This document shows positions 1-8,125 of a stretch of 64,000 nt of DNA, piece after piece. Below the pieces are notes generated by a model that did no database searches, had not been told where the DNA came from, and was given only the letters and a program-made list of their open reading frames with translations. The stretch spans positions 372,001 to 436,000 of the forward strand of contig NZ_JAFICD010000001.1 of the NCBI RefSeq assembly GCF_017833525.1, written 5' to 3'. Every line of letters starts with the position of its first letter. The first letter of the stretch is position 1. This stretch comes from Duganella sp. 1411 (lineage in GTDB: Bacteria; Pseudomonadota; Gammaproteobacteria; Burkholderiales; Burkholderiaceae_D). The position numbers and the translations under genes are program-made.

Positions 1-527
1 AGCAAGCTGTTGAATGACGAGGTGCCTTGCACCAGGTCGCCGAAAGCGAGCGGGATGTCGTCGGCCGTGCCGTCGATGGACGATTCGTTGGCCAGCGTCG
101 CCTGGTGGAACGTATTGGCGTTGCCCGGATCGGCGTACATGTTGAAGCTCAGTTCGGTCAGCGTGTTGATGCTGTTGGCCTGGTTGATGGTCCCGGTGGT
201 CACCACGTCCTTCAGCGTGAAGGTCAGATAAATGCCGTAATTGAAATTCAGGCCGGTGATGTTCGCACCCAGGTTGGAGCCGTTCAGCACGAAGGTGCTG
301 TAGCTGAGGTAACCGGCCGCCTCGTGGGTGTTGCCGATGGTGTGCAGCAGTTGCGACGCCGCGCCGTACATGGAGTCGACCGGGATCGGTCCGACCGGAC
401 CGCCCAGCCCCAGCGCCGACGGATCGATCGCGAAGACGGGCGACGCCTGCGCGGACGCCATGCCGAGGGCCAGTGCGATACCCGAAGCGATGAGCGACAG
501 GCGCTTGCTAAAGTTTAAGTTTTTCAT
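1..527 (-). CDS. pepA: Flocculation-type PEP-CTERM protein PepA-like, N-terminal part (cut by window edge)
   Basis: The frame starts at an ATG at 527 and runs off the left edge, so about 175 codons are visible. A signal peptide is clear: basic start MKNLNFSKR, hydrophobic core, and an AQA-SP cleavage site near residue 28. The mature part (Pro/Gly-rich start, then polar beta-rich sequence with many Asn, Thr and Gly) resembles the PepA proteins exported and sorted by exosortase XrtA in floc- and biofilm-forming betaproteobacteria. The PEP-CTERM anchor that would prove this lies outside the window. The context agrees: prsT is 1.2 kb away, prsK/prsR lie in the same locus, and a sigma-54 promoter sits just upstream. 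The family name is an inference from N-terminal resemblance and context. Confidence 0.65.
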   Translation of the reverse strand, partial: MKNLNFSKRLSLIASGIALALGMASAQASPVFAIDPSALGLGGPVGPIPVDSMYGAASQLLHTIGNTHEAAGYLSYSTFVLNGSNLGANITGLNFNYGIYLTFTLKDVVTTGTINQANSINTLTELSFNMYADPGNANTFHQATLANESSIDGTADDIPLAFGDLVQGTSSFNSL

Positions 528-594
528 TGATGCTCCCCTTGTTGATATGCCTCGTTGTTGCGCGTAACCGAGAGATCCGGTCTAGTGTCACATA

Positions 595-610
595 AGCATG
601 ATTCGGGCCA
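595..610 (-). promoter_or_regulatory. Sigma-54 (-24/-12) promoter of the pepA-like gene
   Basis: Read on the minus strand the bases are TGGCCCGAATCATGCT. Against the consensus TGGCACG-N4-TTGCW this keeps TGGC, CG, TGC and the final T, with the required GG-N10-GC spacing. Transcription would start near 584, leaving a leader of about 57 nt before the ATG at 527. The locus encodes its own sigma-54 activator, PrsR, so a PrsK/PrsR-controlled promoter is the natural reading. No PrsR enhancer site was identified. Confidence 0.75.
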
Positions 611-712
611 GCATTTCATTTCACAAATACTTTGTTTAAAATCAATTGGTTAGGCGGGTTGTCCGTTTGCGGAAAATCAAGACTGTAAAGAAAATCGACA
701 CTTCTTTCGCTG

Positions 713-1447
713 TCAGTTGATGTCGCGCAGACGGTTGACGATACCGGCCTCTTCGCGCTGCGAGAAGAACAGCGGATACAGCGAGCGCTCGCCGCCGGCC
801 GCCTGCTTGCCCTTGCCGCCCCACAGCGCGGTCTGCTCGCTCATGTAGGCGAAGCTGACCCAAAGCAGGCAGGCGGGCGCGTCCACGCGCGGGTTGCTCT
901 TCAGCTCGCCCAGCTGCTTGAAGCCCAGCATCTGTTGATAGAAGCGGCGGTGGCGCGGATTGACCTCGATGAACAGGTCGGAACAGCCGTGCACGTCGCG
1001 GCCGTACATGATGCCCAGATTGAACAGTGACGCCATCAGCGCCTGCGATTGCACGGTGGGATCGAAGGCGAGCTTGGTCAGTTCGCACACCTTGCAGCCG
1101 CGTGCGCGGAAGGCGTCGATCTCCTCCTTGAAGATCTGGTCGGCCAGGATGCCCATCGGCGAATCGAGTCCCAGCGTCAGCGTGCCGACCACTTCGCCCT
1201 TGTGGGTGGAGGTCAGCGTGACGCGGTTGGGGTCGTCCGACAGCGTGTGGGTGCCATAGCCGCGCCACGAATACATCTTGTTGATCAGCACGCTGGCCTT
1301 GTTGCGCCCCTCGGGGGTGTCGACCATGCGCAGGCCGAACACCTTTTCGTCGATCACCAGCTCCACCGCGTTGCTGGGTACGTCGTCGGCGATGTCGGTG
1401 AGGTCGTGGGACAGCACCGCGCCGCCATCGTTGTTAGGCGATGTCAT
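713..1447 (-). CDS. FeeM-like N-acyl amino acid synthase / GNAT-fold acyltransferase
   Basis: A 244-residue soluble protein. The family joins a fatty acyl group from acyl-ACP to an amino acid amine; the product here is unknown. Landmarks are YSWRGYG (about residue 60), the CELTKLAFDP strand (about 120) and FIEVNPRHRRFY (about 160), typical of the GNAT-like FeeM core. The start is supported by an AGGAGGAG ribosome-binding site. It has a paralogue on the other side of prsT (4499-5326) with the same three motifs. Related acyltransferases recur in XrtA/PEP-CTERM loci, and that is the basis for linking it to the exopolysaccharide system. Confidence 0.75.
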   Translation of the reverse strand: MTSPNNDGGAVLSHDLTDIADDVPSNAVELVIDEKVFGLRMVDTPEGRNKASVLINKMYSWRGYGTHTLSDDPNRVTLTSTHKGEVVGTLTLGLDSPMGILADQIFKEEIDAFRARGCKVCELTKLAFDPTVQSQALMASLFNLGIMYGRDVHGCSDLFIEVNPRHRRFYQQMLGFKQLGELKSNPRVDAPACLLWVSFAYMSEQTALWGGKGKQAAGGERSLYPLFFSQREEAGIVNRLRDIN

Positions 1448-1704
1448 CTGCTCCTCCTGGAAGTGGTGTGCTCCGTCGGGCGATACAGGCTGCTTTGCGG
1501 GGCATCCGTTGTAATATTGATCATCATAGGCGAAACTTTCGACATGGACAATACTGGCCGCGAGAAACCCGGTTCATGCGCGCTGCGGCGGGCCTGGTGT
1601 GAGCTTTTCCGCCACAGGCGATGTATTTATTTTAACTTTCCCCGCTGTTCGGGGGTATAGTTCTGATGCTGTCGTTTTTACATCGAATCGCGGAGGAGGC
1701 GGGC

Positions 1705-4512
1705 ATGTCCATCTTTAGCAGAACAAATAGCCGCGGCGGCGCCGTCGCCGGCGCCTGCGTGCTGCTGGCCGCGCTGACGGCCTGCGCCAAGCAGCCCACC
1801 GCCGACGAGCTGATCGCCGAGGCGCGCCAGATGCAGGGCAAGCGCGACCTGCAGGGCGCCATCATCCAGCTGAAAAACGCGCTGCAACTCAATCCCGGCA
1901 ACACCGCGGCGCGCCTGCTGCTGGCCGGCGTCTACAACGACGCCGGCGATCCGCTGTCGGCGGAAAAGGAGGCGCGCAAGGCCGTCACCCTGGGCCTGGA
2001 CCAGGCGAAGGCGATGCCGGTGCTGGCCGAGGCCCTGCTGCGGCAGGGCAAGTACGCGGCCATGCTGAAGGAAACCGCGCCGGCCGAAGGCGCGCCGGCG
2101 CCGGAGATCCAGCTGCTCCGTGGCCGGGCCCATCTCGGCCTGGGCGACCTGCCGGCGGCGCGGCAACAATTCGACGAGGTGCTGCGGTCGCGGCCCAAGG
2201 ATGTCGGCGCCACCACCGGCCTGGCCCAGGTGGCCGCGCTGGAGCGCGACATGGAGCGGGCCGACCTTTATGCGGCGCAAGCGGTCGCCGAGCATCCGGA
2301 CGACATCAACGCCTGGATGGTCAAGGCCAACCTGGAGCGGGTGCAGGGGCGCACCGAGGCCGCCGAGAAGGCGTACGACGGCGCCCTCAAACTCAACCCC
2401 GCCGACGGCGACGCCCACTTGCAAAAGGCGTATCTGTACATCGACGCGCGCAAGTTCGACGCGGCCGCGAGCGAGCTGGCCCTGTACAAGAAAGTGGCCA
2501 ACGGCAGCCTGTTGCTGCCCTATACCCAGGCGCTGCTGGCCTACCGGCAGGGCGACGCGGCCGCCGCGCTGGGACCGCTGCAGCAAGTGCTGAAGGTGGC
2601 GCCCGGGCACCTGCCGTCGCTGCTGCTGGCCGGCGCGGTGCAATTCAAACTGGGGGCGATCGCGCAGGCGGAGTTGCATCTCGCTAAATATCTGGACGGC
2701 GACCCGGGCAACCTGAGCGCCCGCAAACTGCTGGTCTCGACCTTGCTTCAGGCCAAGCGCCCGGCCGACGCGCAGGTGGTGCTGGCGCCGGCGTTGAAGG
2801 CGCCCGATCCCGACGCCTATGTGCTGGCGCTGGCCGCCGAGATCGCCACGCAGAGCGGCGAGTTCGCCCAGGCCAGCGCGTATTACGAGCGCGCCAGCGC
2901 ACTGGCGCCGAAAATGGCGGCGTTGCGGACCTCGCTGGGCTTGAGCCTGCTCGGCGCGGGCGACCCGAAGCGCGCCCTGAGCGAGCTCGAACGCGCCACC
3001 GCGATCGACACCGGCTCCTTGCCCATCGGGCTGGCGCTGGTGCGCACCGCGCTCGGCCTGAAGCGCTACGACCAGGCGCTGGCCGGCGCGCGCAAGCTGG
3101 CGGCGGCGCATCCGGCCAACGCCGACGTCACCTTCCTGACCGGCGCGGCCGAAGTGGGCCTGCACCAGGCGGCGGCCGCGCGCGCCAGCTTCGAACAGGC
3201 GCAGCGCCTGCGCCCGCGCTACTATGAGCCGGTGGCCAGCCTGGCGCTGCTCGACGTGGCCGAAGGCAAACCGGACGCGGCGCGCGCGCGCCTGGTCGCC
3301 TATCTGGAGCAGGACAAAGGCAATATGGATGCCATGACCGTGCTGTCGGCGTTGGCCGGCCAGCGCGGCGACGCGGCCGAAGCCACCGCCTGGCTGGAGA
3401 AATCCCTGGCCGCCCATCCGGACGCGGTCTATCCGGCCTTGCGCCTGGCGACCAACCTGCTGGACCGCCGGCTGACCGACCGCGGCCTGACCTTGGCGCG
3501 CAAGACCAGCGCCGCCAACCCCGGCAACACCGACGCGCTCGACGTGCTGGGACAGGCCCAGCTTTCCGCCGGCAAACCGGTCGACGCGGTCGAGACGTAT
3601 AGCCAGATGATCAAGCTGCTGCCGGCCTCGGCGCTGGCGCGCTACCACCTGGCCGGCGCGCAGGCGCAAGCGGGCAAGGACGCCGACGCCATGGCGTCGC
3701 TGAAAAAAACGCTACAGATCGAACCGGGCCACCTCGAGGCCAAGCTGGCGCTGGCCGGGCTGGCGGTGCGCTCCGGCGACGTGGCGCAGGCATTGACGCT
3801 GGCGCGCGAGCTGCAGCGGCAGCGGCCCAAGTCGCCCGCCGGCCTGCTGCTGGAAGGCGACCTGCTGGCCAAGCAGAACAAGCTGGCACCGGCCACCGCC
3901 GCCTACGAGCGGGCGCTGGCGCTCGCCCCGGACGCCGTGGTCAAGATCAAGCTGGCCTACGTGATGTCGACGGCGGGCAAGGGCGCCGAGGCCGAGCAAC
4001 GGCTGGCGCGCTGGATCAAGGAGGCGCCGTCGGCGCCCGATACGGTGGGGCTGCGGCTGTACCTGGCGCAGCTGGGCATCGCCGGCGAGCGTTACGCGCA
4101 GGCGGCCGCGCAACTGGAGGCGGTGCTGGCGGCCGAGGGCAAGGCGGGCGCGCCGACGCCGGCCGTGATCGCCGAGGCGACCAACAACCTGGCCTATGTC
4201 TACCAGCAGCTCAAGGACCCGCGCGCCTTGCCCACCGCCGAAAAAGCGCTGGCGCTGGCGCCCGCCGACCCGGCCGTCATGGACACGGCCGGCTGGTTGC
4301 TGGTCGAGCGCGGCGACACCGGGCGCGGCGTGCCGCTGCTGCGCAAGGCGGCCGCGCTGGCGCCGTCGAGCGCGGTCCACTACCACCTGGCGCAGGGCCT
4401 GTTGCGCGCCGGCGACAAGCCGGGGGCGAAAAAGCTGCTGGAGGACCTGCTGGCCGGCGACGCCCATTTCCCCCAGGCCGACGGCGCCCGCTCGCTGCTC
4501 AAGCAGCTGTGA
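1705..4512 (+). CDS. prsT: PEP-CTERM system TPR-repeat lipoprotein PrsT
   Basis: A 935-residue lipoprotein built almost entirely of TPR units. I start it at 1705, where the ATG follows a GGAGGAGG ribosome-binding site; an in-frame ATG at 1666 lacks one. The signal ends in a lipobox LTAC with Cys27. From about residue 30 to the end there are some two dozen 34-residue repeats with the usual A..Y..AL.L.P pattern. Length and layout match the PrsT family found beside exosortase A polysaccharide genes, where it is thought to be a periplasmic scaffold for polymer export. Its last 14 bases overlap the end of the convergent gene at 4499-5326. Confidence 0.92.
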   Translation: MSIFSRTNSRGGAVAGACVLLAALTACAKQPTADELIAEARQMQGKRDLQGAIIQLKNALQLNPGNTAARLLLAGVYNDAGDPLSAEKEARKAVTLGLDQAKAMPVLAEALLRQGKYAAMLKETAPAEGAPAPEIQLLRGRAHLGLGDLPAARQQFDEVLRSRPKDVGATTGLAQVAALERDMERADLYAAQAVAEHPDDINAWMVKANLERVQGRTEAAEKAYDGALKLNPADGDAHLQKAYLYIDARKFDAAASELALYKKVANGSLLLPYTQALLAYRQGDAAAALGPLQQVLKVAPGHLPSLLLAGAVQFKLGAIAQAELHLAKYLDGDPGNLSARKLLVSTLLQAKRPADAQVVLAPALKAPDPDAYVLALAAEIATQSGEFAQASAYYERASALAPKMAALRTSLGLSLLGAGDPKRALSELERATAIDTGSLPIGLALVRTALGLKRYDQALAGARKLAAAHPANADVTFLTGAAEVGLHQAAAARASFEQAQRLRPRYYEPVASLALLDVAEGKPDAARARLVAYLEQDKGNMDAMTVLSALAGQRGDAAEATAWLEKSLAAHPDAVYPALRLATNLLDRRLTDRGLTLARKTSAANPGNTDALDVLGQAQLSAGKPVDAVETYSQMIKLLPASALARYHLAGAQAQAGKDADAMASLKKTLQIEPGHLEAKLALAGLAVRSGDVAQALTLARELQRQRPKSPAGLLLEGDLLAKQNKLAPATAAYERALALAPDAVVKIKLAYVMSTAGKGAEAEQRLARWIKEAPSAPDTVGLRLYLAQLGIAGERYAQAAAQLEAVLAAEGKAGAPTPAVIAEATNNLAYVYQQLKDPRALPTAEKALALAPADPAVMDTAGWLLVERGDTGRGVPLLRKAAALAPSSAVHYHLAQGLLRAGDKPGAKKLLEDLLAGDAHFPQADGARSLLKQL

Positions 4513-5326
4513 GCGCGCCGGCGCCGCCCGCGGCCCAGCGCTGGCCGTAGACGGCGCCCGGCGGCGTGTCGGACAGCGAGTTCACCAGCGACAGGATGCC
4601 GGCCTCGGTGCTGCGGCAGAAGAAATACGGGTACAGCGAGCGCCGCGCGTCGCGGCTGGCGGCCGCCGCGGTGCCGCCCATCCTGGCGATCTGCGCCCCC
4701 ATGAAGTCCAGGCTGATGCGCAGCAGGTGGGCCGGCGCGTTGACGCGCGCGTTGTTGCGCATCTCGGCGGCCGGCTCGAAGCCCAGCATCTCCTCGTAAA
4801 AGCGCTTGTGGCGCGGATTGACCTCGATGAACATGTCGGTGCAGGCGTAGATCTTGACCGCGTACAGATAGATGATGTGCACCAGCGCGGCCAGCGCCAG
4901 CTTGGGGTGGGCCAGCGGGTCGATCGCCAGCTTGGTCACCTCGCACACCTTGGCGCCGGAGCGGCGGTAGGCGTCGATCACCTCCTTGAAGGTGGCGTCG
5001 GCCAGCATGCCGTGGGCCGAGTCGGCGCGCAGGGTGACCGTGCCCAGCAGCTGGCGCGGCTCGGCGGCGGTCAACGTCACGTGGTGCGGGTGCGCCTCGA
5101 GCGCGTGCTGGTCGCCATAGCCGCGCCAGCGGTACATCTTGTTGACCAGCATCGCGGCCGATTGCCGTCCCGCCTCGGTGTTGGCGAGGTGGATGCCGAA
5201 AGGGGTGAGCGGGCCGGTGGTGCTCCAGTCGGCCGGCAGTTTGGCCAGCACGTCGGGCACGATGGCGGGGCCATAGTACTCGGCGTTGGCGCAGGGTGGT
5301 CGGGGCGATCCCGCGATATTTTTCAT
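4499..5326 (-). CDS. FeeM-like N-acyltransferase, second copy
   Basis: A 275-residue paralogue of the 713-1447 protein. It shares YRWRGYG (about residue 66), CEVTKLAIDP (about 128) and FIEVNPRHKRFYEEMLGF (about 166), so the acyltransferase core is intact. It differs by a longer N-terminus and an Ala/Gly-rich tail of roughly 25 residues that overlaps the end of prsT on the opposite strand. The reaction is presumed to be N-acylation using acyl-ACP, with unknown acceptor. It is transcribed towards prsT, so the two acyltransferases bracket that gene but are not in its operon. Confidence 0.75.
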   Translation of the reverse strand: MKNIAGSPRPPCANAEYYGPAIVPDVLAKLPADWSTTGPLTPFGIHLANTEAGRQSAAMLVNKMYRWRGYGDQHALEAHPHHVTLTAAEPRQLLGTVTLRADSAHGMLADATFKEVIDAYRRSGAKVCEVTKLAIDPLAHPKLALAALVHIIYLYAVKIYACTDMFIEVNPRHKRFYEEMLGFEPAAEMRNNARVNAPAHLLRISLDFMGAQIARMGGTAAAASRDARRSLYPYFFCRSTEAGILSLVNSLSDTPPGAVYGQRWAAGGAGALTAA

Positions 5327-5467
5327 CCGTGCTTCCCATCTTCCGCGCCGGACGTGAAATCGTTGTCCGGCAGATTTAACATATTGCCGCGCAACATAAT
5401 AGCCGTGTTCGCTTCAACCAGCTTGCAAGCTGATAGCTATCGTGCGGGCAATTTCCATTGGGAATTT

Positions 5468-6430
5468 TTAACGCATCGTCCGTAGCAAGCCACGGACGAC
5501 GTGCCTGAGCTTGAGATGCCGCACGGCAAACAGGCTGCCGTACAGTGCGCTGACCAGGCGCCAACCGGCGGCGTAGGCGGGGAACCCGTCCAGCGCGCAG
5601 GTATATAGATATTGACGAACCGCTTCGGCGGTTTCGGACTGCAAAGTTTGTTGCTGCTCTACATCGAACCGGGGGCCGCTGCGGCGCTCGACGCAGTGCA
5701 GCGCGCGCAGCGCGTATTCCATGTTGCGCCGGTTGTGCCGCATGCCCGACGCGTTGTCGGCATGCCAGCGGTATTGCGTAATTGCATTTGGAGTATATAT
5801 GAAATCGCCGTCAAGCAACAAGCGGATGAAAAATTCGCGGTCCTCGCTGACCCGCAGCCCCTCGTCGAACAGGCCGGCGTGGCGCGCCGCCGAGCGCGCC
5901 ATAAGCAGGCTCGATGGCTTGATGAAGTTGCCTTTGATCAGGCGCGGCAGCGCGGCGCGGTCGATCCGCAGGCAGTCCGAGCCGGGGATCGGCTGGCCGA
6001 AGCGGCGCGACGGGTTGTCCCAGAAATCGTCGTACAGGCGCGGCTGCACCACGCCGTCGACCAGCAGGCGGCCGGCGCCGTATGCCGCCAGCGCGTCCGG
6101 CGCGGCCGCCAGCGCGGCCCGCAGCGCGGCCATGTGGTCCGCCTCCCAGACGTCGTCGGCGTCGAGCAGGGCGATCCAGTCGCCGCCGCAGGCGCGGATA
6201 CCGGCGTTGCGCGCCACCGGAATGCCGCCGTTGGGCTGCTCGAGCAGGCGGCCGTTGCAGGCCGGATTGGCGGCGAACCAGGCCCGCACCACGGCGCCGG
6301 TGTCGTCGCGCGAACCGTCGTCGACCACCAGCACTTCGTCCGGCAGCGCCGACTGGCGGGCCACGCTGTCGAGCGCCTCGACGATGTAGCCGGCGGCGTT
6401 GAACGCGGGGATCACCACGCTGAAGGTCAT
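5468..6430 (-). CDS. Glycosyltransferase family 2 (exopolysaccharide assembly)
   Basis: A 320-residue GT-A fold transferase without a predicted membrane anchor. The N-terminal domain carries FSVVIPAFNAAGYI (residues 3-16), EVLVVDDGSRDDT (about 33-45) and WIALLDADDVW (about 90-100), which bind the nucleotide sugar and metal. SEDREFFIRLLLDG (about 195) is the usual acceptor-side acidic motif (ED). It is the last gene of the minus-strand block that starts with the flippase at 9576, beginning 10 bp after the methyltransferase stop. It probably adds one sugar of the repeat unit; donor and acceptor cannot be read from sequence. Confidence 0.85.
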   Translation of the reverse strand: MTFSVVIPAFNAAGYIVEALDSVARQSALPDEVLVVDDGSRDDTGAVVRAWFAANPACNGRLLEQPNGGIPVARNAGIRACGGDWIALLDADDVWEADHMAALRAALAAAPDALAAYGAGRLLVDGVVQPRLYDDFWDNPSRRFGQPIPGSDCLRIDRAALPRLIKGNFIKPSSLLMARSAARHAGLFDEGLRVSEDREFFIRLLLDGDFIYTPNAITQYRWHADNASGMRHNRRNMEYALRALHCVERRSGPRFDVEQQQTLQSETAEAVRQYLYTCALDGFPAYAAGWRLVSALYGSLFAVRHLKLRHVVRGLLRTMR

Positions 6431-6440
6431 GGGCGCGCGG

Positions 6441-7202
6441 TCAGCCGGGGTTGCCGGGTTTCTGGTACAGCGCGACGTAGATCTGGCGCCGCAGGCCGCG
6501 CTCGCGGCGCATCAGCAGGTCGATCGCGCGCGCCAGCCACAGCATGCGGGGCGAGCCGCGCACGCGGCCGTAGGGATCGCCGACCGAGCCTTCCCAGGCG
6601 CGCGTGAAGCCGGCCTCTGCGAAGCACTTTTGCAGCTGCCACTGGCTCAGCGGCGTGATGTGGCCGTCGCGCGCGTAGTCGTCCTCGGCGAACCACTGGA
6701 ACGACAGGTCGCGCATGAACATGGCGACCGAGGCGGCGGTGTCGAGGTTGGGCGTCGACAGCAGCAGGGTGCCGCCGGGCTTGAGCACCTGGAAGCACTG
6801 GCGCGCGAAGTGGCGCGGGTTTTCCAGGTGCTCGATGATCTCCAGCGCGCAGATGTGGTCCTCGCTGGCGGCGCGGCCATCGGAAAAATTCTGGTTCAGG
6901 TCGCAGGTGAAGAAGGGGATGGCGCCGTGCAGGCGGAAGTTCTCGCGCACGTAGTCGGTGGCGGTGACGCGGTAGCCGGCATCGGCCAGGCGCCGGCTCA
7001 TGGCGCCGCTGCCGGCGGCCAGCTCCAGCACGCCGGCGCCTGGCGCGGCGTGGCGGCGGAACTGTTCGAAGGCGAATTCGTGCAGGCCGGGCAGCGCGTG
7101 GATCGGCAGCCCCTGGTAGGCCACGTGGCTCTTGTCGCTGGCGGCGGTGGCGCGGTAGTGGTCGACCAGCACGGTCGCCTTCAGGTCGGTGTCGGCGGTC
7201 AT
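6441..7202 (-). CDS. Class I SAM-dependent methyltransferase in the glycan operon
   Basis: A 253-residue Rossmann-fold methyltransferase. VLELAAGSGAMSRRL (about residue 50) is the SAM-binding glycine loop, followed by VTATDY (acidic loop), CALEIIEHLENP and GGTLLLSTPN, the layout of UbiE/COQ5-like enzymes. The ATG at 7202 overlaps the preceding stop in an ATGA, so I prefer it to the long upstream extension of the frame. Between two glycosyltransferases it most likely methylates a sugar or a lipid-linked glycan intermediate, but the substrate is not shown by the sequence. Confidence 0.8.
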   Translation of the reverse strand: MTADTDLKATVLVDHYRATAASDKSHVAYQGLPIHALPGLHEFAFEQFRRHAAPGAGVLELAAGSGAMSRRLADAGYRVTATDYVRENFRLHGAIPFFTCDLNQNFSDGRAASEDHICALEIIEHLENPRHFARQCFQVLKPGGTLLLSTPNLDTAASVAMFMRDLSFQWFAEDDYARDGHITPLSQWQLQKCFAEAGFTRAWEGSVGDPYGRVRGSPRMLWLARAIDLLMRRERGLRRQIYVALYQKPGNPG

Positions 7203-8125
7203 GATGTCCTCGGCAGGCGCAACGGTAGGCGCAGGAAGTGGCGGGTGTAGCTCAGGTATTGCAGGCCGCCGGGCTGGCGCAGGCTGCGCCAGTGCCACTC
7301 GAGCGCCTCGCGCCAGCGCCCGCGCCCGAGCGCGCGCACCGAGTGGTCGTGCTGGGCGCCGGACAGGTGGCGCCGGACCAGCCGCGCGATCGCCGGCGGC
7401 GGGTTGGCGGCCAGCATTTGCTGGTACAGCGACAGGTAGAACTCGAAGTAGGCGTCCGACTGCGACAGCGAGCCGCCGGTGACGTGCACGCGGAACGTCG
7501 GCTGCTCGAGGGTGACGATCGTCTTGCGGGCCAGGCCCAGCTTGAAGGCCAGCCAGGTCCACTCGGCGTACGGCTGGTAGTCGGCGAAATACTCGGGCCC
7601 GACGCTGTCGGCGCGGTACAGCGCGTTGCCGTTGGTGAGCCAGTTGGCCTCGAACAGCATCGCCAGCGGCTCGCGCTGCACCTGCGCCAGGTGGTGGTAC
7701 AGCAGCGCGTCGACGCCCTCGAAGCGGCGGTAGGCGTTGGTCACCACCAGGTCGGCGTCGGGGCGCTCGCGCAGCGCGGCCAGCCGCAGGTCGGTGGCGC
7801 CGGGCAGGTACTCGTCGTCGTCGTCGACCATCGAAAAATACGGCGTGTCGACCATGCGCCGGCCTTCCCAGACGGCGTTGGGCGCCGACGGCATGTGGAC
7901 ATAGGCGTAGCGCACGTCGGGCTGGGCGCGCAGCCAGGCGCACACCCCCTCGTCGTAGCGGCGGCCGTTGACCACCACGATGATCTTCACCGGCAGCGCC
8001 GACGAGGCGCGGATCGAATCGAGGCAGCGGCCGATCTCCATGCGGCGCGACAGCTCGGCCGTGGTGGGCACGATCACGGTGACCTGCGCCGTCACCTGCG
8101 CGGCCGGGGAAGCGTGGGCCGTCAT
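7199..8125 (-). CDS. Glycosyltransferase family 2
   Basis: A 308-residue GT2 protein. It has VTVIVPTTAEL (about residue 16), IIVVVNGRRYDEG, and an acidic metal motif in YFSMVDDDDEYLP (about 96-108), with four consecutive Asp instead of the usual DxD spacing. The start at 8125 forms an ATGA overlap with the flippase stop and its own stop overlaps the next gene the same way, so three genes are translationally coupled. The C-terminal third contains WLTNGNALYRA and EWTWLAFKLGL, common in capsule/O-antigen transferases. The specific sugar is unknown. Confidence 0.8.
   Translation of the reverse strand: MTAHASPAAQVTAQVTVIVPTTAELSRRMEIGRCLDSIRASSALPVKIIVVVNGRRYDEGVCAWLRAQPDVRYAYVHMPSAPNAVWEGRRMVDTPYFSMVDDDDEYLPGATDLRLAALRERPDADLVVTNAYRRFEGVDALLYHHLAQVQREPLAMLFEANWLTNGNALYRADSVGPEYFADYQPYAEWTWLAFKLGLARKTIVTLEQPTFRVHVTGGSLSQSDAYFEFYLSLYQQMLAANPPPAIARLVRRHLSGAQHDHSVRALGRGRWREALEWHWRSLRQPGGLQYLSYTRHFLRLPLRLPRTS

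Noticed and set aside
1590..1605. GG-N10-GC pattern upstream of prsT resembling a sigma-54 promoter
   Set aside because: Only GGC, one G and GC match. In DNA this GC-rich such patterns are expected a few times per 250 bases by chance.
1678..3669. Long open frame (663 codons) antisense to prsT
   Set aside because: Composition is the Arg/Gln/Gly/His-rich shadow typical of GC-rich genes read backwards, with no motifs; prsT on the other strand has clear TPRs and a lipobox.
5327..5467. GG-N10-GC pattern upstream of the second FeeM-like gene
   Set aside because: It lies within the ribosome-binding region of the gene and its -24 half is poor.
7203..7943. Upstream extension of the methyltransferase frame to 500 residues
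   Set aside because: The added part is the out-of-frame shadow of the preceding glycosyltransferase; the ATGA start at 7202 is better.
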